A DNA stretch of 64,000 bases from Codonopsis lanceolata (Eukaryota; Streptophyta; Magnoliopsida; Asterales; Campanulaceae), in NCBI GenBank assembly GCA_013146195.2, contig CM028377.1, positions 3,224,001 through 3,288,000 of the forward strand, given 5' to 3'. Below the pieces are notes generated by a model. The model was not told the origin of the DNA. It saw only the letters and a program-made list of their open reading frames with translations, and did no database searches. Numbering within the stretch: position 1 is the stretch's first letter; every line of letters starts with the position of its first letter. Position numbers and translations under genes: made by a program. Shown here one piece after another: positions 35,470-45,370 of the stretch.

Positions 35470-37596
35470 TCACACATCATTCTCTTTTTGTTCAGCCTCA
35501 ATGGCAGCAGGAACAGGTTCAGCTTCAGTGGTAGCAGGAACAGATGAAGCAAGAGCAGGTGCAGGTTGATCAGGAGCAGCAGGTACATGCTGAACACTAT
35601 CCCCCCCCCCTATTTGGCCAGAATGGATGCCCAGCCAGGAAATGTATTGACTCTCCAAGTTCTGAAGAAGAGCAATCTGAGACCTAACTTATGAAAGTTG
35701 TCCTTGAATGAATGCCAAGGAAATAGGGGCAGAGGGTCCAAGGGAGATCTGGCCATATACAGATGAAGGACCAAATGTAGCTACATTGCCTAGGACTGGA
35801 GCAGTGTGAGCAGCAATAGTCTGAGAAACTGAAGCATGGGCAACTGAAGTTGGCATGGCAGAGGAAGTTGAAGTACCAGGAACAGAGACTGTAGGATCAG
35901 ATGAAACAAGAGGATAAGGGTATAACAAGGGCAGGTTTAGCAATCTATCTCCCTTCAACAGCTTAACAGAGATATGAAGTGGGTTAAGAGTGGGGGAGAG
36001 TCTAATACCAGCAGCAGGTGAAAAACCTTGGGAAACCAGTACTTTAAAAATAAGAGAAGGGAATATAAGGGCCCTCTTATCTCCCTCTGATTCTGCCAAG
36101 GAGATAACTTTCCTGAACACAAAGTCTCCAAAATCAAATGGTCTTCCTAGCCCAATTTGATACAATATCCTAGCATGTTCCTCTGTAAGAGAGTTTGAAT
36201 TGGTAGTAGGGGCCCAATTTGCATAGCAAATCTTGTGCATAACAGCATACAAGGAAGAGAGTTTGTAAGTACTGATGTTAGATCCCTTCCCTGGCCATTT
36301 ACTCACTATTCCACCTGTAAGTTCTTTTGCACAAATGTTCAAATCAGATAGCAAGGTGACAGACCCAATGACAGGTGTTCCATACAACTGATTGATGAGA
36401 GAGGGAGAAAAGTTAAACCATGTGCCACTAACAAATACTTTCTCAAACCTAGGGTCATTAGCAAAAGAAATCCTCTTTTCCATATTGGCATAAAATTCAA
36501 AAATAATGTCCCTTAAGTAAGAGGCAGAGGATAAGGTGCCTAAGAGACCCCTATCAGTAAAGAATTGGACCAAATTTTGCTCAAGTAATTCATCGATGGG
36601 GATCAATCATTCATCAACTATCTTCCTAGAGGTATTATATCTTAAGGAAGCAACATTAGAAAGAAACTGTGTAGAGAAGGGTTTACCCAAAGCAGCAGCA
36701 GAAGAAGTAGGGGGCAATGTAGCTTCTGATGTAGCTACATTGGTAGCTACATTGCTCATTACAGCCCTTCTTCTGGTAAATCGGATGGGAGGACCTACAC
36801 TTTCTGAACTCTCTTCAGGGGTGTCTTCTCTCCGGACAAAATCTTTATCAGAGCTATCGTCAAACTCTGAAGAACTTGGGGTTTTTGCAGGAGAAGAAAG
36901 AGAAGATGCAGGGGTTTGTGAAGAAGCTTGAGGAGGAGCATTTTTCATGTGAACCAAGAAATCTACTAAGGTTCTCTGTTCATCCGAAAAGCTTAAGTCA
37001 GGGTCGTTGACTGCAGGAGCAACAGAATAATCATCAGAAGAGGCCTTATCAAGTGACGGGAATTCAGGTTGGAAGACCACCCTCGGAGAGGGAATTGGGT
37101 AATCTTTATTACCCACATCAGCTGGAGCAGGAATGGAGGTGGTTGAGTCAATTTGAGGAGTAGAGGCATGAGTCTCAGAAACAGACTCATGTACAACTAC
37201 GAAGTCTTCATCGTCGGAGTCACTTGCAACGTGCATAGCCTCTTCAAATATTCCAGGTGTCACTTTGCACTTCTTGGCTCTTGCAACCTCTACAACACTA
37301 GGATTTTCGTAATTGCAAGGGATTCCTCGCAATCGCTTAGACCTTCGAGAGCTAGGGTTCCCGATTTGGGGCAAACCAAACAAATCAACAGGATTGTCAA
37401 CATCAATAGCATTCCCCTTTGCCCCAGGAAGTATGATAGTTAGGGGCTCGGGAAGAGGTTGGGCTATGACAATAGCTGAATCAGGGTTTGTAGGAGATGA
37501 TATTGAGGGCGATGTAGCTTCTTGAGATGTAGCAGTGGAAGCTACATTCGCTGAGGGGTTTTGTTTCATGTAGTCTGTTGAAGAAGATGAAACCAT
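35470..37596 (-). pseudogene. Copia-1 third (env-like) ORF with two in-frame stops
   Basis: A single frame from ATG at 37596 to 35470, about 708 codons, is interrupted by TGA at 36607-36609 and TAA at 35686-35688. The first third is serine/threonine- and acid-rich, with repeated NVA and SEAT motifs and a basic KRLRGIP. The middle (about 36600-36000) has IFEFYANMEKR, VFVSGTWFNFSPSLINQLYG and FDFGDFVFRKVISL, the pattern of the putative plant transposon protein domain (PF20167) also present in the Athila ORF3. The last third is P/S/A-rich, with LYPYPLVSSDP. No signal peptide or clear membrane helix is seen, so 'env-like' describes position only. Upstream is a CT-rich leader-like stretch. Confidence 0.75.
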
Positions 37597-38107
37597 GAAT
37601 AGAGTTTGGGAAGAAATCAGAAAAGGGAGGATGAAGAGGGATTTGAGAGAGTGTAACAGGTTTCGTCAACACAGATTGGGAAGTAGGTGAGCAGAGATGT
37701 TGTGAAGATTGATATTAAGCCGGCCACCTGAAAAATCACTAAGACAGCCACTCAATGCATTAGCCGTTAGTACCATAATTTTAGGAAAAAGAGGAGCCGT
37801 TTGTGACACTCATAACCAAATTTTTGATTTTTGAAGATTAGTCAAGTTTTGACCAAATCATATTCAAGAGAGATAGAAAATCTGATTTTGTCAAGAGAGA
37901 CATATGGAGAGTTAAGTGTGTGAGATAACAACCAATCTCATTATTAAATTTTTGAATTTCAAAATTAACAAGGATTTTGAACAAACACACCACATAATTA
38001 ACCATAATTGTATCAACACAGACTTTCAATAGCAGGTATAACCTCGATCAAGAACACATAAAACACTGCACATATTGGACAACCACATAAATATCAACAT
38101 GGAATAC
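37597..38107 (-). other. Copia-1 leader-like spacer before the third ORF
   Basis: Non-coding. On the minus strand the last 100 bases before the ATG are C/T-rich like a 5' leader. No clear TATA box is seen. The region continues across Copia-2 at 50175-50957. Confidence 0.45.
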
Positions 38108-39391
38108 TGTTGATTCTTTTGTTAGATTTATATCTGCTCAGTACATTACATTAGTTTTATACTTCAGTGGCTAATCGGGCTGCGTATCGATTAGCGTGGC
38201 AACTGTGTATAGAACTTTGCCTAGTATAGTTTTTATAGGACTTTTCAGGTTCAGCGGAAGACCTCTCCATATGCTTAATCGGAAGACCTACTTTCAGCTC
38301 ACAAACGGTAGACCTCATGTCCACCTAATCTTCTATGACGTGTCCTATCCAGCAAAGATTGATTAGATTAATTCAAACTTATCATAAAGTGTTATTTGAA
38401 TTAATCCAAGACATTCCCTGACATATCAAGCCGCCGAAAGCAACCTTTTCCGAAAAGCAGGAAGACTTTTCGCCCCGAGCGATGAAAGCAGAAAAGCGCA
38501 TCCCCTAGTTTCTGCAACAACTCTCAGATCTGACACCTAAATCGCCCACTTTTTGAAGATCTCAGAAATCATTACATGCTCTAGATATCTATGAAGACGA
38601 AAATCCTTGACTGACAGCCCCATGCATTTAATGCATTGATGAAAAAAACTGCTGTTGATGTCTTCGCCTCCTCCAACGGATCTTTTGAAGTGCACCTGCT
38701 ATAAATGCTGCCATTGAAGACTGGAACAATATACAACTGTACATAATCAATCGAACACTAAAAGGATTGCTCTTAAACTTCATAACTCCAAGTCCTTCAG
38801 CTCAGTGCAATCAAGAGATCCTCTACAGATCTAGAAGTCCTCGTCAACAACAAGAAGCTGCTCATCAACACTTATTGTTTTATCTTCTTGTTGTTTACAT
38901 TCACTAACTATACTTCTGCACGAATTAAATATCCTGTATTTACAGATATTTAATTCCCTAGACCCCAAACACAAGTCAATATTTTGTACACGATCCATTA
39001 GGGATATTCTTTGTAATTGATCTAAGTGGAAAACATAGTGCACAATTTAAATCCAAGGTTGACTGCTTTGGTGGTGGACGTAGCACTCATTATAGTGCGA
39101 ACCATCCCAAAATACTTGTGTTATTCCTTACTGTTTGTCTGATACTTGAACTGTTTATATACTTTGTTTATTATTATCCATTTACAGCAGAACTTAAGTA
39201 AACTGTAAAAGGTCTACCGGTAGTACTTATCGGCAGACCTGGAACAACTTCCTTGAAGGTCTTCCGCTACTTGATTCTTTTCAATAGATTGCAAGTAACT
39301 TTCAAAGAATTTACTTAAAAGTTTTAAGTGTTTAATAAGCTATTCAACCCCCCCCCCTTCTAGCTTATTATTGTGCCCATTGGGACCCACA
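38108..39391 (+). repeat. Copia-2 5' LTR
   Basis: 1284 bases. It has a TATA box (TATAAAT, 38700-38706), repeated GGAAGACCT and GGTAGACCT sites (38245-38320) and an imperfect hairpin AGGTCTACCG/CGGCAGACCT at 39210-39240. Confidence 0.93.
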
Positions 39392-39393
39392 AT

Positions 39394-39406
39394 TGGTATC
39401 AGAGCC
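39394..39406 (+). other. Copia-2 primer binding site (initiator tRNA-Met)
   Basis: TGGTATCAGAGCC, two bases after the LTR. It is the standard plant copia PBS. Confidence 0.92.
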
Positions 39407-39460
39407 TTACTCTTTGAAAACAAGTTTTTCCAAGATTAAACTCTTGAGAGATACGATATA

Positions 39461-41692
39461 ATGGCACAAACACACTACATGCTGCCTACATCTAATGCTA
39501 ACCACGTCCCAATATTGGACGAAGGTCATTTTGATGTATGGAAGGATAAAGTAATGAGATTTATGAACTCCATTGACAACAGATTATGGAAATATGTCAC
39601 TGCAGGTCAACATGTACCAATGAAGGCCAATCTTCTAGCCTCCATCGCTGGAAATCCTGCAGAAGTTCCTAAAGAAGAATCTGAATGGACAGAGGATGAT
39701 AGAAAGCTGGTAGAACTTGACAGCAAAACAATCAATATAATCACCAGCTCTCTAGACACAAGCACATACCAGCAAGTGATTCGATGTACAACTGCAAAAG
39801 AGATGTGGGAAGCTCTTGTGGAATACTTGGAAGGAGACCAAGACACAAGAGACAACAGGAAATATACATACATCCAGCAGTTTGATTCTTTCAAAAAGGA
39901 TCCTAAGGAGACCTTGAGACAAGCATATGATCGCTTCAGTGAGGTAATTAATAGTTGCTTTTCTCTAGGTAAAACGTATGACAAAAAGGAAATGAACATG
40001 AGGTTTCTAGGCTCTCTAGGTAGCTTATGGCATGTGAAGACCACGGCTATGAAGGAATCTAAGAACTTAAACGAGATGACTCTTTGTAGTCTCTACGCAA
40101 GTTTAAAGGTTTATGAACTTGAAGTTAATAAAGCTCTAGAGCAAGACAAACAGTTCAGAACTGTATCCTTGCCAGCCATGGTCGAAGAAGAAATCATTGT
40201 TGAAAACAAACCGTTCACTTCCTCCTGTGAAAATGATTTTTTATCTAATGAACAATTTGCCATGTTTGTAAAACGTTTTCAAAAATTTGCAAAATATGGA
40301 AGGAAGAACACACACCAACAAACTTTTAGGAAGAATGGTGAAAGCTCATCTAAGGAAGAGCTTGTGTGTTATAACTGTAGGAAGCTTGGTCATTTTGCCT
40401 CAAAATGTCCTAAGCCAAAATTTGAAGCATACCGAAAACCCTCTTTTAGAAAATTTCAAAAACAAAAGGGTATGTTGGCTGAAGACATAGAAGACAAACA
40501 GGTTGCTACATGGTTTGAGACTGATTCAGAAGAGGAGGAAGAGGATTGTGAGCAAGCCAACATATGCTTAATAGCTCATGATTCAGGTCCTACCTATGAC
40601 TCTGAAAATGAAGTCAAAGTTTCACCTAGTCCCTTGCATAAAAGTGAAACCAACTGTGACAGCTTCAGTAAGGAAGAACTTCTCAAGGATAATCAGGATA
40701 TGCTTGAAGAATTTAATTCCTTTAGAGTAGCCTATGTTAAACTGGCCAAGAACTGTGAGAAACTTACAGCTGAGAAATCTATGATGGCAGCTGAAATTCA
40801 AACTCTCAATAGCTGTCAACAAGAGAGTATCGAACTGAAGGAAGAAAACAAATTCCTTTATAATAAAATTGATTGTCTATCTGAGCACATCAAAGGACTT
40901 GACCTAGAGAAAATTGCCTTGCAAAAGACAATTGACTCCTGGAATAGCTCCAAGGATGCATTTGAAGAAATCCTTTCAAGCCAAAAATCTAGTAATGATA
41001 AAACTGGCATAGGATATTCAGATGTGCCTCCTCCGACAATCTCTTCAGTCATAGAGAAAGGTGAATCCTCCGAGACTGCTAATGATATATCTTTCTCTAA
41101 ACAGACATTTGGAAATATAGGGAAACAAGGTCTTGGTTATTCAAGTGTCCCTTACACTTACCCCAAAGTTCAGAAAGGAAAAGCCAAAATGACTGACTCA
41201 AATGAGAAACCTGAAAAGGTAACGGTAGAGAAAGTGAAGTCTGCCGGCAACAACTATGCTAAGGCAAAGTCTGCTGATGGTAGACCTACTAAACTTCTAC
41301 CGGTATCTATCAAGTTTGTCCATGAAACAGGCAAGGCTCCTTTACCTGGTGAAGGTAAACTTAAAGGTATTCTACTGAATCCTTCTGAAAAGGTAATCAA
41401 CAGAAAAGCTAAAGCTAAGTCTGTTGGTAACCTACCTAGGAAGATTCAAAAGAAACCAATTAAGTCTACCATCAACAAGCAATCTGAACCAAGGATGGAT
41501 GTCAAGAAAAGAAATAATCATAAGCACTCTTCAGTTGAAGACACTAACAGTTCTCTGTGGACTTTCCATTTATGTCATTCTTGCAATTGCCTAGGCCATC
41601 TGGCACCAGAATGCCTGCTAAGGTTCACCCCAAGATCTGAGAGACCTAGTTCTCTCAAGGTTAAGCAGGTATGGGTTGCAAAAGGTTGCTAA
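39461..41692 (+). CDS. Copia-2 gag polyprotein
   Basis: An intact frame of 743 codons. Residues 1-60 (DEGHFDVWKDKVMRFMNSID) and the following helices are the copia-type gag (UBN2/DUF4219) capsid region, including EMWEALVEYLEGDQDTRDNR and LGSLWHVKTTAMKESK. A CCHC zinc knuckle CYNCRKLGHFASKC lies near residue 306. After an acidic stretch (DSEEEEEDCE) comes a long coiled coil (about residues 400-510), then a lysine-rich low-complexity tail with KAKSADG and KAKSVGN repeats, and finally a second knuckle-like CHSCNCLGHLAPEC near residue 707. Gag makes the virus-like particle and packages element RNA. Its perfect frame contrasts with the broken pol next to it. The length is well above ordinary copia gag and matches the Sirevirus-type long gag. 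Confidence 0.9.
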   Translation: MAQTHYMLPTSNANHVPILDEGHFDVWKDKVMRFMNSIDNRLWKYVTAGQHVPMKANLLASIAGNPAEVPKEESEWTEDDRKLVELDSKTINIITSSLDTSTYQQVIRCTTAKEMWEALVEYLEGDQDTRDNRKYTYIQQFDSFKKDPKETLRQAYDRFSEVINSCFSLGKTYDKKEMNMRFLGSLGSLWHVKTTAMKESKNLNEMTLCSLYASLKVYELEVNKALEQDKQFRTVSLPAMVEEEIIVENKPFTSSCENDFLSNEQFAMFVKRFQKFAKYGRKNTHQQTFRKNGESSSKEELVCYNCRKLGHFASKCPKPKFEAYRKPSFRKFQKQKGMLAEDIEDKQVATWFETDSEEEEEDCEQANICLIAHDSGPTYDSENEVKVSPSPLHKSETNCDSFSKEELLKDNQDMLEEFNSFRVAYVKLAKNCEKLTAEKSMMAAEIQTLNSCQQESIELKEENKFLYNKIDCLSEHIKGLDLEKIALQKTIDSWNSSKDAFEEILSSQKSSNDKTGIGYSDVPPPTISSVIEKGESSETANDISFSKQTFGNIGKQGLGYSSVPYTYPKVQKGKAKMTDSNEKPEKVTVEKVKSAGNNYAKAKSADGRPTKLLPVSIKFVHETGKAPLPGEGKLKGILLNPSEKVINRKAKAKSVGNLPRKIQKKPIKSTINKQSEPRMDVKKRNNHKHSSVEDTNSSLWTFHLCHSCNCLGHLAPECLLRFTPRSERPSSLKVKQVWVAKGC

Positions 41693-41696
41693 TCCT

Positions 41697-44600
41697 TAGG
41701 ACCCGAAAGAAAATAAAGGGTACCTTGTTTACTTTAATTCGTTTCAGAAATGCTTCATGGCTATAGAATCAGAAAACAAAGACATCGGTACCTAGACGGT
41801 GGGCTGCTCAAGACACATGATGGGAGCAGTCTTCTTACTATATAATTGAAGCAAAAGGACCCTTGTTATCTTCGGAGATAATGCAAGAGGAAAAACAATT
41901 GGATATGGCTCAATTACTAGAGGAAGTCTCTCCATCAACAAAGTTTCTCTAGTAAGTGGTTTAAAGCACAATCTTCTGAGCATATCCCAATTCTGCGACA
42001 AAGGACTTCTATGCCAATTCAACTCCAACCAGTGCCTCATCAAAGACAAGTGAATCTGCTCCACAATCTTGGCCAGGCAATAGACAAGGAAGCGTCTATG
42101 TCGTGGACTTAAATCTTCTAGGGAGATTCTCAAACACGTGTCTAGTAGCCAACAATGTTCGTGACAACGGTGGCTATGGCACAAGCGCTCGATCACCTCA
42201 ACTTCAAGCACCTCTCCAAGCTCTCCAAAAATGGGCTTGTCAAAGGTCTACCTACGGTGTCTGCCGACCATGACAGAAGTTGTAAAGCTTGCCAACTAGG
42301 AAAACTTTCCAAGTCTTCCTTCAAAAGAAAGTCGTATTGTCAACAAAGCAGACCTCTTCAACTTCGCATATGGATCTCTTTGGACCTATCACAACGGCCG
42401 GTATTTCTGGAGACAAGTACACACTTGTAGTAGTTGATGATTACTCTAGATTCACTTGGATTGAAACTATGACATCTAAAGATGAAACGTATGATCTAGT
42501 CACTGCACTTTTCAGAAGACTTCAAACTCAAAAGCTTGAAGACATTTGTGACATAAGATCGGACAATGGCCAGAATTCAAGAACAATGGTGTAGAAAAAT
42601 CTTTGCGATGACCACGGGATCGGCCACAACTTCTCTGCCGGTACTCCTCAACAAAATGGTGTAGGCGAGCGGAAGAAACAGAACAACGATTGAAGCGGCA
42701 AGAACAATCTTTGGCGAAGCTAGACTTCAGAAGTATTTTTGGGCGGCGATCAACACGCATGTTTACCAGAATAGATCCACAGTAAACAAGTTTCATAATA
42801 AAACTCCATATGAAATATGGAGAGGAAGATCCCAAACATAGGATTTCTTAAAATCTTTTGTAAATGTTTTATTCTTTATAATGGAAAAGAATATAGAGGA
42901 AAATTTGATGCAAAATCGGATGAAGGAATTTTTCGGGGTATTCCAAACATTCAAAAGCATTTCGCATTTTTAGTAAATCTAATTTAAAAATCTTAGAATA
43001 CGTGCATGTTTCTTTTGATGAAATGACTTGTTAGAGCCTAGAAGGGCTCGAGCGTTTCTAATGATTCGATAATGATGAGACAAGTACAAATACAACATCT
43101 ACTTCCACTCCTCATCGAGCGACATGCTGGAAGCATCAAATACCGATAACCCTTCACCGGTAGGCGAGGAACTCTGGTACCGATAACAACTCTTGTTGAC
43201 CCTGAACCCATCTCTTGTTTTACCCCAAGCACCTTTACAGATCACTCATCCTTCTTGTTCTCCAGAAAATGAAGGTTTTGAAGATCATACTTCTTCTGAA
43301 TCAGATTTTGGTGAATCTCCTTCTCGACCTACTCAGAATTCTTAAGGGAAGAACCCACGAAGTGATCTTCCTCAAGCTGTTATTGAAGAAAGAGATCATC
43401 CCATTTCTCAAATCATTGGTGATCTCAACACGGGGAGTTAAATGCGAGAAATAAAGTTCGAGAAGAAACTATGTTTGCTTATGCATTTGTATCGAACTCG
43501 AACCAAAGAAGATTGATGAAGCTATCGAAGATCATAAGCTGGATTGAAGCTATGCAAGAAAGTGAACCGGTTTGAAAGATGTAAAGTGTGGAGCTTAGTT
43601 CAAAGACCGGTGATCATCCGGTCATCGGCACCAAGTGGGTTTTCGAAATAAAAGAGATGAAGATGGAAATGTCACCGAGAAACAAAGCTAGGCTGGTTGA
43701 GGCTACCGACGGGAAGAAGGAATTGACTTTGATGAAACTTTTGCTCTGTTGCTAGACTAGAGGCAATCGAGACTCTTTCTAGCTATGCCTCGTTCATGGA
43801 CTTCAAAGTGTATCGGATGGATGTAAAGAGTGCCTTTACGAATGGTGATCTTCAAGCGTATCGTGGAGCGACCTCGAGGATTTGTCATTTCGGACAAAGC
43901 GGATCACGTCTACCGACTCAAGAAAGCTCTCTACGACTGAAGCAAGCTCTAGAGCTTGGTATGAAACTCTATCCAAGTTCTTAATAGAACAAGGATTCGT
44001 GAGAGGAAGAATAGACACCACTTTATTCATCCTCAAGCACAAAGGCCATTCTCTTAAGTACAAATCTATGTGGGCGACATCATCTTTGGATCAACTAACC
44101 AAAGCTTTGTGTAAGAGATTCGAGAAGCGATGCAAAGCAAGTTCGAGATGAGCATGATGGGTGAACTTACCTACTTTCTAGGACTACAGATACAACGAGA
44201 CTTGAGGACGGAATCTTCATCGGCCAAACCAAATATGCAAAGGAACTAATCAAGAAGTTCGGTCTTGATTCACTAAAGGATTCGAAACTCAATGTCTACC
44301 GCGCCATCTTGACAAAGATGAGAAGGGAAAGCAAGAGAACATGACCAAATACCGAGGAATCATAGGTTCACTTCTTTACCTTACTACTAGTAGACGACAT
44401 TATGTTTCTTTGTTTGTGTTTGTGCTAGATTTCGAGGCAGATCCAAAGGAGTCACATTTGCTTCTTTGCCAAGCGTATCATCGAGATATGTCTCAAAAAC
44501 AACAAATCTAGGCATCGGTATTCCAAATCCAATAACTTCAATCTAGTAGGATACTCGGATGCAGATTATGCGCTGCAAAGTGAGCGAAGAAGCACCCGTG

Positions 44601-45011
44601 GGACTTGTCAATTCCTTGGAAATAGACTTGTCTCATGGTCTTGCAAGAAACAAGGATCGGTTGCAAACTCAACCACGAAGCGAGAATACATTCTTTGCAA
44701 GCAGCATTGTTGCTCTTAACTTCTATGGATGAAGCAACAACTAGTGGACTACAACATCAAGGCGCAAAGCGCCCAATCATGTGTGACAACACATCGGCAA
44801 TTCGGTCTCCAAAAATCTGATGATGCACTCCAAGACAAAGCACATTGATATTCGTTATCACTTCCTCAAAGATCATGTGGAAAAAGGTAACATCAGTTTG
44901 GAATATGTTCCAACTGAGCATCAATTGGCAAACATTCTCACAAAACCACTGGATGCCACCAGGTTTGCTTATTTAAGGAGAAATCTTGGTATGATTGATC
45001 CTACTGCTTAA
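41697..45011 (+). pseudogene. Copia-2 pol, heavily frameshifted
   Basis: Domains remain in order: protease signature GCSRHMMG near 41800; pre-integrase with LNFKHLSKLSKNGLVKGLP and CQLGKLSKSSF (42155-42330); integrase core with MDLFGPIT, YSRFTWIE and RSDNGQ (42360-42590); RT with FDFKVYRMDVKSAF-like sequence near 43796 and GFVRGRIDTTLF at about 43990; RNase H with CDNTSAI, SKTKHIDIRYHF and LANILTKPLD (44770-45011). At least ten frameshifts occur, plus stops. Several breaks lie where CAG or CTG is expected and CG is found, so the true sequence could be less damaged than it looks. Confidence 0.85.
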
Positions 45012-45370
45012 TTTCAACATTTTATTAATGTTTCTTTCATACCGGTAGACCTAGTTTTAGACTAATCGGAAGACGTAAGTTCTTCTTTACCGGAAGACTT
45101 AAAGGTTAGTACTCTTACTTAGTCTATTTTTTTGCTAAAGAGGTTTCTAAAGCAATAAAGGGGTCGAGGATAAAATTTGGTACTTAAGAAAATATCTTAA
45201 GTTCAGCTTTTCAAGCGATATTTTCTCGCCTTTAAATAGTCCTTGAACCGTCATTTGACAAACTTTACGAAACCCTTTGACAAAATATTTCTCTCTCTCT
45301 CTCTCTCTCCCTGTGTAACTACTTTCTGCAAATCCAAGTATTTCGTGTTTCTTCTTCTAAATCGACGACA
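45012..45370 (+). promoter_or_regulatory. Promoter-like leader of Copia-2 env-like gene
   Basis: Three copies of the LTR motif (ACCGGTAGACCT at 45041, ATCGGAAGACG at about 45064, ACCGGAAGACTT at 45091) are followed by TTTAAATAG at 45231-45239, a TATA-like box, then a CT repeat (45291-45311) and a leader ending in ACGACA before the ATG. Promoter activity is inferred from layout. Confidence 0.5.
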
